Shown here: positions 36,925 to 53,640 of the stretch, piece after piece | How positions within the stretch are numbered: the stretch's first letter is position 1 | How the letters are laid out: the number at the start of each line of letters is the position of its first letter | From: Neckera pumila | Taxonomy: Eukaryota > Streptophyta > Bryopsida > Hypnales > Neckeraceae | Direction: 5' to 3' | Assembly: GCA_963969595.1 (NCBI GenBank) | Contig: OZ018408.1 | Coordinates: forward strand, 45,137,022 to 45,201,021 | DNA length: 64,000 nt | Notes under the pieces: model-generated | Database searches by the model: none | What the model saw: only the letters and a program-made list of their open reading frames with translations | Told to the model about the DNA's origin: nothing | Made by a program: the position numbers and the translations under genes

Positions 36925-38463
36925 ATGAACCGCCTCGTCGTCCTCCGGACTGCTGGCGTCCTCCATTCCCAGTGCTATGCCTCTCTCTTACCATCTCTTC
37001 CTTCACTGCGTCGTCTCTTCACTCATGGCCACAATTCTACTCCTCGCATGCGTTCATTGCACGCAAACTCTGCCGGGAAGTTGTTGTCGAATTTGCAGGT
37101 TGCTGAATTGTCGAATTCGGTGTCGCCTGATGAAAGTGATGAAGCTCCGTCGTCAGTGTACGTCCACATCCCCTTCTGTAAACGCCGCTGCTTCTACTGC
37201 GACTTCCCCATCGTGGCAGTGGGCGAACGAACAGCGAGCAACACGGCTCACATGGACTCCGGCATGACGGATTACGTCGACCTCGTATGCCGGGAAATTC
37301 GTCTCGCTGCGAAAACAAACCCTAGCAAACCTTTACAGACTGTTTTCTTCGGTGGTGGCACGCCATCTCTCTTACCCCCTCCACTCCTCCTCCGCATCCT
37401 GTCCACTTTGAATGCGCATTTCGGCATCGCCACGACTGCCGAAGTCTCCATGGAAATGGATCCCGGCACTTTCGACGTCCATTCGCTTCAGGAGCTTCTC
37501 TCGGGCGGCTTGACTCGGGTTTCCATGGGCGTGCAATCCTTCCAATCTTCGCATCTTCAATCCTGTGGCCGCTCTCACGCCCTTCCTGACGTCTACTCCG
37601 CTATTGATGCCATTCATGCCACTGGTCTTTCCAATTGGAGCCTCGACCTAATTTCGTCCTTACCGCACCAAACCCTAGAAGATTGGGAGCATTCTATTCG
37701 TGAAGCTGTAGCCGCTTCCCCGGCTCACGTCTCCGTGTACGATCTCCAAATCGAGGAAGGGACGCTGTTTAACAAATGGTACAAACCCGGCCAGTTGCCT
37801 CTTCCTAGCGACGACAACGCAGCGGAGTTTTACAGAACGGCGTCAACACATCTCCAGGAAGCGGGATTCGCACACTACGAGATCAGCAACTACGCGAAAC
37901 CAGGGTTCCAGTGCCGACACAACCTTGTTTACTGGAAGTCCTCGCCCTACTTCGCATTTGGATTGGGATCCACGAGCTACATCCGAGGGCAGCGATTTTC
38001 TCGACCTCGGAAGTTCAAGCAGTACCGAGAGTTTGTGGAGAGCTTTGAAAGGTCGGAAGGTCAGATTTCATGCCCGGAAGACAGCAAAGAGGAGAGAGCT
38101 TTAGATACTGTCATGCTTTCGTTGAGATTAGCGCAGGGTTTGGATTTGAAAGCGTTTGCGGCAAGTTATGGGGGTGGCTTGACTGCGCTTGTGTGTGAAG
38201 CATTGCTGCCTTTCGTTTCTAGTGGTCATGTTGCGTTTTTGAACGCCGACAGGCAGAGTGTAGACATAGAGGTTGTCAAGGTTTATGTAGAAGAGATGAA
38301 GAGTTTGGTTTTAGGTCATTCTAGGTTAGGTTATGCGCGGCTTACTGACCCAAATGGATTTTTGCTTTCGAATGAAGTGATTGCTTCCATCTTCTCCGCA
38401 TTGCCTGGCGGGGAGAATTCCCAATACCGGTTGTGTATTGATTCGCCTTCTCTTGTTTGTTGA
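36925..38463 (+). CDS. HemW-like radical SAM protein, intronless, organelle-targeted
   Basis: The product is 512 aa from one exon. Residues 1 to about 75 are basic and Ser/Leu-rich, like a chloroplast or mitochondrial presequence. The radical SAM core follows: VHIPFCKRRCFYCDF has C85, C89 and C92 (CX3CX2C) for the 4Fe-4S cluster, and GGGTPS at 143-148 fits the SAM-binding glycine motif. Downstream YEISNYAKPGFQCRHN and YWKSSPYFAFGLG are typical of the HemN/HemW family. The cluster motif is followed by Asp-Phe and lacks the fourth Cys (CXC) of true HemN, so it is better called HemW (haem chaperone, RSAD1-like) than an oxygen-independent coproporphyrinogen oxidase, despite common database naming. 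Lack of introns contrasts with its neighbours and may reflect a retrocopy or bacterial ancestry. Confidence 0.88.
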   Translation: MNRLVVLRTAGVLHSQCYASLLPSLPSLRRLFTHGHNSTPRMRSLHANSAGKLLSNLQVAELSNSVSPDESDEAPSSVYVHIPFCKRRCFYCDFPIVAVGERTASNTAHMDSGMTDYVDLVCREIRLAAKTNPSKPLQTVFFGGGTPSLLPPPLLLRILSTLNAHFGIATTAEVSMEMDPGTFDVHSLQELLSGGLTRVSMGVQSFQSSHLQSCGRSHALPDVYSAIDAIHATGLSNWSLDLISSLPHQTLEDWEHSIREAVAASPAHVSVYDLQIEEGTLFNKWYKPGQLPLPSDDNAAEFYRTASTHLQEAGFAHYEISNYAKPGFQCRHNLVYWKSSPYFAFGLGSTSYIRGQRFSRPRKFKQYREFVESFERSEGQISCPEDSKEERALDTVMLSLRLAQGLDLKAFAASYGGGLTALVCEALLPFVSSGHVAFLNADRQSVDIEVVKVYVEEMKSLVLGHSRLGYARLTDPNGFLLSNEVIASIFSALPGGENSQYRLCIDSPSLVC

Positions 38464-39132
38464 TGAGTCTGTGCTGAAAAGATTGTACAGGTATGGTCAT
38501 GCTGTTACGTTAAGCGTTGATACTATGGTAGGATACTTCAGGCTATGATCTTCACGTCTTCAATGTAATTGCTGCTTCTACGTATCAGTGTCACGTTTCT
38601 CTACATATCTCTTCACTGGTGAATGCTTCTCAGATTTTTCATATTCCGATTAAGCTTGCTCTGAAGATCAAAATCTTCTGAGTTTGAAGAGAGTGTGACT
38701 GACGTATTGAATAATAATTACATTAGCATATTCAAGGACACCACATTGACACTTTTTGAAGATTATATGATACAGTTGAACATGCACAAAACCTCCAAAT
38801 TCTGGAGTAACTTTTCGTTCAAAAATAGCAATACTTCGACTCAAGCGCTGCCATATGAAACACACATACGTTCTTCGATTCTTCTAAGCCATAATTTTAA
38901 CTCAACGGTCACTCGGACCTTTGTATTCTATAGCACTTGTTCAGAGAATGGCCTTGATTTTGATGATTATCTAAGTGTAGAGATAGAGAAGGGGTTGGCC
39001 CTACCCCAGCTGCTTGTAATGGAGCTTTTGAGGACAGTATCCTATATCACCAGCCCTTCATGACTACACTGCTTAGAATCTTCCGAGAGAATGATTGACT
39101 CCGGGAGCTTCTTACCTGTTGGAATGTAATGC
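38464..39132. other. Spacer between convergent HemW-like and enolase genes
   Basis: The two genes end 669 bp apart on opposite strands, so this interval should hold both 3' UTRs. An open frame at 38695-39063 starts at GTG, has no motif and is probably chance. Confidence 0.4.
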
Positions 39133-44985
<5,853 letters not shown>

Positions 44986-45300
44986 CGTGGGAAGGAAGGA
45001 ATGCAAAATCCCGGCGTTTATGTGTGCGGATGCGGAAGGGAGGAGACGATTGATCCGTTGTGAGGTCGGTATTGAGGAATTTAGTGAGGAGAAAGAGGGA
45101 TCGGAGAGAGAGACGATGGTTGAAGAGCAGATGCTTGAGGGCGCTCTGCCTTCGCGTCCCCGCAATTGAATGGAGGCGACGACGGAAGCGCCATGGCCAC
45201 CCTGTCTGCCCTGAGTGGGACCAACGGACGGAAGGGGGGATGGACGGACGTTACTCGACGGTTGGTGATTGGTTCTCGTCGTTTGCGGGGACAGGTTCAG
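44986..45300 (-). promoter_or_regulatory. Enolase 5' UTR and promoter
   Basis: Pyrimidine-rich 5' leader (44986-45165 read on the minus strand) and GC-rich DNA to about 45300, where AT-rich DNA begins abruptly. Open frames at 45060-45446 on the plus strand overlap this leader and are not supported as genes. Confidence 0.4.
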
Positions 45301-45539
45301 TTATTAACGCGGGAGAACGGTACTCATGTTATTTCTCAACCCGGACTATTTTTGACGAGCAAGGCATATTTTGGACTCATATTTACTTTTTAGCAATTTT
45401 GAAGAGTTTTCATCAAGATATTTATTTGTTAAAAAGCACTTTTTAATCAACATATATACAATGTTCTTCAATCAATCTTATGATCTGAATTTTTTCTTTA
45501 TTTGAAGTGCATTGTCAACAATATGGATAATCAACTTAT

Positions 45540-46900
45540 TACTCCTTATTTGAAGTGCACCCCTCCTCACTGAGGGCTTTCCCATGGTACCAAGAATGTA
45601 ACCAAAGGACGTACAATTCAGGAAATCGCACCATAACAAACAAAAAAAGTAAACAACCCAATTTAAAATATAGACTAGTGTACCTTGTGCCATTGCCACA
45701 ATCAAAATAAAATTAAAAGTAATGTTCGAATTTTTTAATTCATTGAAAACTTTAAACTTCAATATTTTTTATGCAACAAAGCCTTTGCATGACGGAATGT
45801 GAGTTTGTGAAAGGTTGCATTCTTGATACGGGTAGAAAGCCTTATGCATGAAGGAATGCAAGGGCTTTATTTCATGGCAATTGGACATGCGATGTAAGAG
45901 TTATGGTTATTCTAAATAAAAGATCATTTTAATTCAATTTTCTAATTTACAATATAAAAACTTTGAAATTCAATAACTTTCACACCGTAGGTCCAAACAT
46001 CATGAAACAAAGTCCATACACCCTTCCTTACAAAGAGCTTTCCAACGATACTTAGAACGGCATTGGGAGCCTCATGGCTTGTGAGTTATGAACGTATCAA
46101 ACAAACAAATAAAACAAAACAAACAAACTTAAAGTATGGACTAATGTGCCCTATGCCATTGCTACAGTTAAAATAAAAGTGAAGTAATTTTCTAATTTTT
46201 CATTTATATAAAATTCAAAATTCAATATTTTTTTCTATACATTGGAATCCCACAAAACAAAGCCTGTGCACCCCTTCTTGCAAAGGGCTTTCCAATGGTA
46301 TCGTAGGTATGGAACTCCCATATTATATGGCCATGATTATAATTACTTATAATGCATTTTAGTCCAATCTCAAGGGATATAATCTGTTTTAATGTAGAGA
46401 ATTCTTAAAGCCATTTTAATAAGGAAACCAAAAATGTAATTATATATATGAAATGAATATTTTAGAGGATAATAATAGCATTAAAATCAAATTATATGAC
46501 TTTTTTTAATACATGTATCATGGAACAAGCTATAAGAGCTTGTTCATAAAAAAAATTATTTTGATTGGAGGGAATTTCTTGTATGGAATTTTAAAAACTA
46601 CACCATAGGTGTTTCAATTCTTCATATATATTGTGAGTTTTTTTCTAATATATATAAAACCTAACATTTTTTATATTTGAATTTTTTTAACTTGGTCTTC
46701 AATTAACTTTCGGTCTTTTTAATTTGATATAATTTTTACAATAGTCATCTTCTGAACCGTTTTAATGCCGATGACCCTTGCATATAGTATATGAGTTGCG
46801 TACTTGGGGATGGTACTAAGAACACAATGGGATGACATACGGTTTGAAAGATCTCACCGTAACAAATAAACAAATTAAACAAATAAACAAGTTAAGGTAA
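45540..46900 (+). repeat. Degenerate repeats related to the 28.1-kb minisatellite region
   Basis: A unit with landmarks TGCACCCCTCCTCACTGAGG, GCTTTCC(A/C)ATGGTA and AACAAACAAA-type tails occurs around 45555-45650. Diverged versions lie around 45970-46135, 46230-46320 and 46780-46890. The same unit lies at about 28105-28260 in the nested insertion, directly before the CAAAA/CAAA microsatellite. No genes are seen. Confidence 0.65.
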
Positions 46901-46969
46901 GTTAAGGGTTAAGCTTTTGTCACTATTGTATACCTCAATTGATGTCACATATATACATCATCCATCATC

Positions 46970-47833
46970 CTAACCTCTAAAAGCCCATTGTCCCTTTAGA
47001 AGACAAATGGAATTTTGGACAGGTACCTACGGGTTGAATTTTTGTCGTGATTTTCCAAAACTGTTTTGGTAGATAGAAAAACTACTAAGCTTTATGGAAA
47101 TATAATTTTTTTCCCAATAGGTGCCCGCGAAAAAAAGTTATGCCTAAATAAGCTCAAAAGATCCTTCAGGGGGCAGCAAAAAATATTTAATTTAATTTTA
47201 AATTTTTCTTTTCTTATAGATTATATTTTTGTCTATTTATAAAGCTTTGATTTTTCATTTGGATTTTTTATGAAAAAATTATCGGCAATCTTGTTTTTCA
47301 AGCACATAGAGCATCTTTCTGGAAAAAAAATTCCACAAGGTTTAGTTTTTTTGCTAGAACAATCTCACCATCGGAAGTAGTGATTTTTAATTCTATATAA
47401 AAGATATTAACATTTTTTGATTTTCCTTCTATCTTGTACCTATTTCTACTAAACAATTTTCTTAATAACTAAAATTAAGTTTTTTTGGATTTTTTTTTTC
47501 TCCAAGACTCTCAATTCAATTCTCCACTATAAAGATTTAAAGCTCAAATCTCTATACTGCAAAACATTTAAGTTAAAAATGTTCAAAGTCATAAAATCTA
47601 GTCCTGCAATGTGCTGAAAAACTTATTTTTTTCACTTTAAACACAGATATCTTACAATTTGTGCAATCAAAAATTCTAAAAAATTTTCCACACATTGTCA
47701 TACTCATTGGGTGTAAGATCCTATGGTTAGTTGTGCAAGAAAAACATTTTTCAATTGTTTTTATTCTTTGCTATAAAAATTGCAATTTGGGGGGGGGGTT
47801 GGCATAAAAAGGCCTTGGGCCTTTAGAAGTTAA
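46970..47833. mobile_element. TIR element family D (864 bp)
   Basis: The left end is CTAA-CCTCTAAAAGCCC and the right end is GGGCCTTTAGAAG-TTAA, an imperfect inverted repeat with TTAA-like flanks. The interior differs from family A. A fragment of this interior recurs at about 48150-48330. It is non-coding. Confidence 0.65.
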
Positions 47834-48135
47834 ACAATTTTTTCTACTTTTGCATGACTTTAGAAAAGTCAAACTATTTTTCTCCCTTAGATATATTTGC
47901 GTAGTATCTTAGAAAACTCCTATAACATTTTGTATTGCCGTGCTATTTGAAATCTTCAGTGGCTCTTTTAAATTTAAATATGTGGCTTCTCAAAGCCACT
48001 TCATAACCACTATGATTTCTTATTGTCTCCTAGAAGCTCTTAGTTTTCTTAGAAAAAACTTCAAGACATTGTACCATTTCAATTAACCTAAATAGTTTTG
48101 TTTAGTAAAGAGTTGATAGATAATATTTGTATGAG

Positions 48136-48388
48136 CCCCGTTGGAAACACAAACGCTTTTTTGCAAGACAGGAAAACTAATTAGCTTTATGTGAATATAA
48201 TTTTTATTTCAAACGGTGCGTAGGAGCAAAAGTTATGCCGTAATACGGCCAAAACAAGCGACAAAAAAGATTGACAAAATATTGAAATAATTTTAAATTT
48301 TATTTGTTTATTATAGATTATATTTTTATGGGCCCCGTTGGAAACGCAGACGCTCCCGACATTGGGAACGTCGGCGTTTCCAACGGGG
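48136..48388. repeat. Family D fragment bracketed by CCCCGTTGGAAAC repeats, with hairpin
   Basis: CCCCGTTGGAAAC occurs at 48136-48148 and 48333-48345, and inverted at 48376-48388. The last two form a near-perfect hairpin at 48333-48388 (15-bp outer stem CCCCGTTGGAAACGC plus inner pairs). The middle, 48150-48330, resembles family D at about 47085-47235 (AGCTTTATG..AATATAATTTTT, TAGATTATATTTTT). Confidence 0.6.
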
Positions 48389-48704
48389 AACGCCATGGGC
48401 GGGGCAAAATCCTAAAAAGTTCTCTGTGGTTGGAGCGTCATGTATGAATCCGTCGTAGCGAAGTTGAAGAGACTGGTCGCTCTGTTGCAGGACGTTGATT
48501 CGCAAAATCTCTTAGACAATCTGCGGATTGCTTGCAGTTTATCGAGAAAGAGAAGAACCGTGTACCTTTTCTCTTTTTTGTCATCCTGTGTATGGGTCTC
48601 AAGAATTTGTGAGCAAGTGTTGAGAGTTTGTTAGACACTCGGTGTTTTCGTCGTTTCTGTTTCTGTTTCCTGTTTCTGTCTTATTTAGGAAGTAGAAACA
48701 CATC

Positions 48705-50347
48705 AAGATTTGCCACCACTTCTTTAGATAGTGCTTAAATTGGCCCATAAGCGTGCAGGAAGTACTCAGTCCCGATCATATACGCCTGGGGTTCGTACCT
48801 GCATTATAGACAAGCGTATGAAACTATAAAATGATCTATAGACAACTGACAAAAACACAGACCAAACGTGGACCAATACAAGAAACCTGATGTTATTATG
48901 ATCTTTAGACCATACTTGAATGTTCTAAGACTGTCTAAGACTCAGTCTGCGGTGGGCACAATATAAGACAATGGTCTATTCATGAGAACTCAGCAAAGCA
49001 TGGTACTAACCACTTGTATTTCGGATCTGTAATGACTGGGCCTTTTTTCATGCAGCCCAGATAAACTCGTGGACTCTCCCTTGGTTTGGACAGCAGAGCA
49101 GCTAACCGATCTGCAGGTAAGATAAATCAACAAATTAGAAGCAATAAGCGGCATTTAATGGAAGCAGGATCAATCAATCAGTGCTGAATTGTCTATTGAA
49201 GGTCAAAGATACTAAGACTGCGGGTATAGAGGCCACTTCCAGACTACGATAGCAAGGAGGACACTGTCCCGTTACTCAGAATCGGAAGAATAGTTTGTGC
49301 AAGCGACGAGCACTCAAAGAAGCGAACGAAATCTGAAAAGCAATAAAGTCCATGACAGAGCTGAAATTTATTCATGCCAAATATTGCAAACCTGGGCGCA
49401 AATATATATCATCATCCATCTTCATATAGAAGTCAGCATCATAGAGCGAGAACGCCGTGCGGAAAAAAGCAAGCCTGTACAACCAACATCATAGCACGAG
49501 AAAAAACAGTATCAGAAACCTCACCTCTGTATCAAATGACAATGTACTTCACAACTAGAGTAGAGGCAATTCAGATCATACATATGTTATATAATACGCT
49601 ATGGTAAAGCATAATATCCTTTTCACCTTGAAAACTCTAGACCTCATTTTCACGTCCAACAGCAAAGGACGCCTTGCAAGATTGCAATGTTCTCAAATTT
49701 GTTGCTGCTTGTACCTCACGTCTAATCCAATCAACGAGGCTGATAGAATGCGCTACATCACAAATCAAAGCAAATACTAACAGAACAACAATAGATTTAC
49801 ATAAGGTCGGGAACTCATTTGCATTTGGGTCCCTTTCCCGAGAGTCGAAAAGACACCCATTTACACCGCAAGTGACATCCCAATGCGTGCTTTTAAAAAT
49901 GAAATACTTCTAAATTCTATCACTCTCAAAGACTTTTCCGCGAGATACGCTGTATATGCAGTATTCTACACTCGTGGTTGGGACTTTACCACTTCAAACT
50001 TTCAGAACCGAATCCCACGTTCCCAAAAATAAACTTTAAATATCCATACTACGAATGAAAATCACTCAAAAGAGCTGCAAGCCACGGGAACAAGTTCCTT
50101 ACCTTATTGACTATCAACAAGCAAGTACCTAAGAACAACAGAAACAGCAGGTCTCCAAAGAGGATTTAGGTTTAGGGTTAAAAGCACTACTTACGTTTTA
50201 AGTGTAAGTTTGCTGTACTTCTCGTCGACATCAATGAGCATAAAGTCTTTATGCTCCTCAACCTCCTCCTCCAAAGCCTTCATCTTGTGCGCATCCTCTG
50301 TGTGGCCTATTACAAACCTAAATACCAATCCAGTCCTCTCCTCCATC
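48705..50347 (-). pseudogene. GT31 beta-1,3-galactosyltransferase-like relic
   Basis: Four exon-like blocks on the minus strand splice in phase: 50347-50195, 49474-49392, 49110-49011 and 48798 to about 48705. They match plant GT31 proteins of the At1g53290/At3g14960 type, with [40 protein letters not shown], the metal-binding MDDDIY and then [19 protein letters not shown]. In the last block, EYFLHAYGPI is followed by TAA where relatives have Tyr, and the frame then continues ALSKEVVANLD. So a single-codon nonsense change is visible at 48735-48737. The C-terminal half (NEDVTIG, CSGLC) and the N-terminal membrane anchor are not found nearby. It is probably a truncated pseudogene. A transcribed short form or very long introns remain possible. 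Confidence 0.75.
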
Positions 50348-51104
50348 CTACAACAAACGGACGAATTAACTAGGTTTCAATTAAGGTAGCGGATGCTAAA
50401 ACGGATAGGGAGAGATCCCGACTCTTACTGACCCACCCCAGTTACCAACAGCAACTCAACTCTTGCAATCAACACTTTAGTTAGCCTTTGAGTAGCAAAT
50501 ATGGGTGTAAGCATGACTGTGGCCACTGATCATGGAATGGAAATGGGATTGTGCACTGTCGATTCAATAGTAGTCTACACCTCCCATTGTGTACCATAGA
50601 TAAATTCATGCATAATGATAAAACTTTGATATAAACAGACGCAGCTCAAGTACCCAAAGTAATCTTTCCACATCTCTCCAAAATCACACTCCTACATACG
50701 ATAAAACGCATTCCTCTGTCTTCACAGATTGTTCATTCTATCCAATTCAGAACATGCATAACATGATTTCGAACAACACGGCACTCTTCGGTAATGCATC
50801 CGAATCCGAGTTTCTGACGATAAAACCCTACTTGGTGAGTTACTATTCAGGCCTGGACGGGAACTACGTCTTGCGCACCCCCTTGGTTTCAACTAACAAA
50901 TTGATTGCCCATTTGATCGAATTCAAGAATAGGCATAATAAGATTTCAAAAAAGAAAAGACGACAGTGCTGAGAAATGGATCACAGAGAGTTTGAATTAA
51001 AAAACCTAAGCTTACTTGGTGAGCTATTATGGAACTAAGTTTCGCATATCACCTTGATTTCCACTAACAGATTACGTATTCTAACCAATCCAAGAACAGG
51101 CACT
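50348..51104. other. Spacer upstream of the GT31 relic, with a degenerate duplication
   Basis: The tract around 50838-50940 (CTACTTGGTGAGTTACTATT and CAAGAATAGGC) is repeated in diverged form at about 51010-51105, and the family C element sits at the end of the second copy. A 72-codon open frame at 50754-50972 has an ATG but no recognisable motif. Confidence 0.35.
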
Positions 51105-51757
51105 CTAACCCCTAAATGCGCAAGGCTTGTTTTGAGTTTCTTGGATTTTGCTCTACCTTGAACAAAATGCTAACATTTTGATAAGTTATATCGATTTTTT
51201 TTGAATTGTAACCGTACAAATTCAAACTAGACATGTAAGAGATCTCATAGGAAAAGAAAACACAACAGAATTACTTATGGAGCAAAAGATTATAATGATT
51301 GACCATGAGGGTGTTAAAATTGCAAAAGTGATGTAAAGTCTTTCAACCCTCTTTTCACAAGTCAAATCTAAAAAGTTGGTGACTAAAAAAATTGAGGTTA
51401 AAGAGCCTAACTTGTATAACCCCAATCAATTTACGGCTTCTTAAAATCTACCCTATAATTTTTGTAAATGAATTTTGAATGCAAATTTTCCTCCAAGATC
51501 TAGTGTATTTGAGGCTCATTTCCAAGAGCTCTCAACACTACGGGAAGTCAAGATTGCATTGGATACCCTTGTACACAGACATGAATAGAAAATCACTATC
51601 ATTTATTTTCAAGATCCGATTTTTGATGCTAAAACTAGACTTCAAGAAGAACTTTCGACAAATATAACCTACCAAAAATAGCAACTTGGTTAGGTTTTAT
51701 TTAACTTCAAAATTTTGCAAACACCACATTTGGGTACCTCGGGCATTTAGGGGTTAA
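51105..51757. mobile_element. TTAA-flanked TIR element, family C copy 2 (653 bp)
   Basis: The left end is CTAA-CCCCTAAATGCGC and the right end is GGGCATTTAGGGG-TTAA. It is collinear with copy 1 at 1721-2353 across the whole length with scattered differences. One target copy has mutated from TTAA to CTAA. Confidence 0.8.
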
Positions 51758-51784
51758 TCCTGACAAACGTAACCACTGGCGCTC

Positions 51785-51928
51785 TCACCATTTCACTCCG
51801 CTTGCCCTCACCCTTGCTTGAACTCTTTGAACAAGATCAGCAAGATGCACAATCAACTTCTTGAAAGCCGAATTACCGCCTAGCAGAGCAATGCCATGTG
51901 GTAGTAAGTATGGGCCCTCATCATCCAT
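51785..51928 (-). other. Short coding-like frame (47 codons), possible exon
   Basis: ATG at 51928 opens MDDEGPYLLPHGIALLGGNS and continues FKKLIVHLADLVQRVQARVR, with a donor-like AGG|GTGAGG at 51811. Composition is protein-like in AT-rich surroundings. It could be a leftover exon separated from a gene by the adjacent family C element. No homologue is recognised. Confidence 0.25.
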
Positions 51929-52572
51929 CAATGCATGGGTTGATTAACTGAATAAAAAATAGTTTATTATGTGTACAAAGACGTGCTAAAACTTGTTATT
52001 TAAAATTATTTTTGTATGTGATTCTCAAGGGCCCACACAACTTGTTAACCTTCATCTAAACAGAATATTCATTCCTTATTTTCCAAACTAAAAATTAAAA
52101 GTTTAGAGCAAACTACGCATAGACTTTTTAGGTGGTAAAAATATCATTGCATGCAATATTATATTTAAAAAGGTTAAATTTGGATTAAACCTCAATTTTG
52201 TATGCCACTTTTTCATCCATGTAACAAGTTTTGTCCAACATGAAAGTTTTACATTGACTTTGTAAGTCTTTTTATCTATATAAGCATCAATCGTGAATTT
52301 AATTTTGATGAAAGAGCATTATCATTAATGTCTTTTTAATGATTTTCCAAACACTTGTAAAAAATTGAGACACTTCATCGCATGGTTATGCTAATGTAAC
52401 GGAACAATGCATATTAAGGACTTAAGTTCAAGAGAATTAATGTCAACTGTCTCACATGATGGGGCTAACAGACATTATAGATTATATATCCTATATTAAA
52501 ATATGAAGAAATTTCACCACTAAGAACTCAAGTTGTTTGACAAGTCTTAACTACATGTGCACTTTCAAGTTA
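51929..52572. other. AT-rich intergenic DNA, no gene seen
   Basis: No frames, motifs or repeat termini supported. Confidence 0.35.
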
Positions 52573-53311
52573 TTAACCCTTAAAGGACGGACCCATGACC
52601 ACTGATTTCAAGCTTCACCGGCTATCACTCAGTTTTCTATCATTTTGCAGCTAGATGTGAATGAAATTTTTTGCATTTATTTTTCAAAGATGGAACTACA
52701 TATCTTCTATACTTCATAAATTTTTTAGATTTTTTTGTGAAAAAATGTTTTTTTTTGAGAATTTTTGAAGTAAAAGTGAAGAAAAATTATATCAAATAGA
52801 AAAATATTTCAAAAAATCTAAAAATTTCACCATGTGTGTATATTACAGTGACAAACATCATAGTGTAAATTCAATTTCTGTATCATTCTATAATTAGAAA
52901 AAAAGTGACATTGAAAATGCATCCAAAGTTCAAATTGCAATAAAATATTCAATACTAGGAATTTTTTCAAAATTCAAGTTGGAGTAGAAATTAGAGCAGA
53001 TGACCTTCATTTTTTTAGTTTGGCTCAAAAAACATCATTTTTGTGGAGAAATTTCAGATTTAGAGCAAGAAGCAACAACTTCCCAAAATACACTTAAATA
53101 GCATATTTTGTGATCCGGTTTTTTTATTAACTTCTCATTCACTTGAAGACAAATATCAAAAAGACTACAAACTCAATTGAAGATTCTTCATAACCCACTA
53201 GGGAAGGTCAACAAAAAGAAAGTGGATAAAAAAATTCTTCCGGTCTCTATGTAGACCACATTATTTTCATCCAAAAGCCACGAAATGGCTCTGGTAGCAT
53301 TACTGGGTTAA
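52573..53311. mobile_element. Possible TTAA element, family F (739 bp)
   Basis: The left end TTAA-CCCTTAAAGGAC is convincing. The proposed right end (TACTGGG-TTAA at 53301-53311) has only a short match. Non-coding and AT-rich. The boundary call is tentative. Confidence 0.35.
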
Positions 53312-53518
53312 TCATCACTATAGCTTACTTAGACAACTCAGTTTGAAGTTTCTATAACCAATGTGCTTAGAATTTGGGACAAGATTCTTGAGACTATCCA
53401 CTGAAAATGGATTGTCACAGCCTTTTTGTCCCCCTCCTGCATGAAAATTGAGAGCCATTGATTATTTTCTTTAAATCCTCCCTTCCTCTGATGCTGTTGA
53501 TCTTTAAAAACAACTTTG

Positions 53519-53640
53519 GATACGGATATGGTACAAATATGGTACAGCTACAATGCGGATATAATATTGATATAGATACGGATATGGATAAGGTATAAAT
53601 ACGGGATACATATCTATGGGATATATTTTATATCAAATGT
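53519..53640. repeat. Degenerate GATACG/GATATG 6-bp repeat
   Basis: Variants of GGATAY recur (GATACGGATATGG, GATAGATACGGATATGGATA), interrupted by related GGTACAAATAT strings. Confidence 0.65.

Noticed and set aside
36977..37617. Alternative frames inside the HemW-like gene
   Set aside because: The 512-codon frame carries all family motifs, so the others are shadows.
38695..39063. 122-codon open frame on the plus strand
   Set aside because: It starts at GTG, has no recognisable motif and lies between two convergent 3' ends.
45060..45446. Plus-strand frame rich in Arg
   Set aside because: It is opposite the enolase first exon leader and promoter. Composition explains it.
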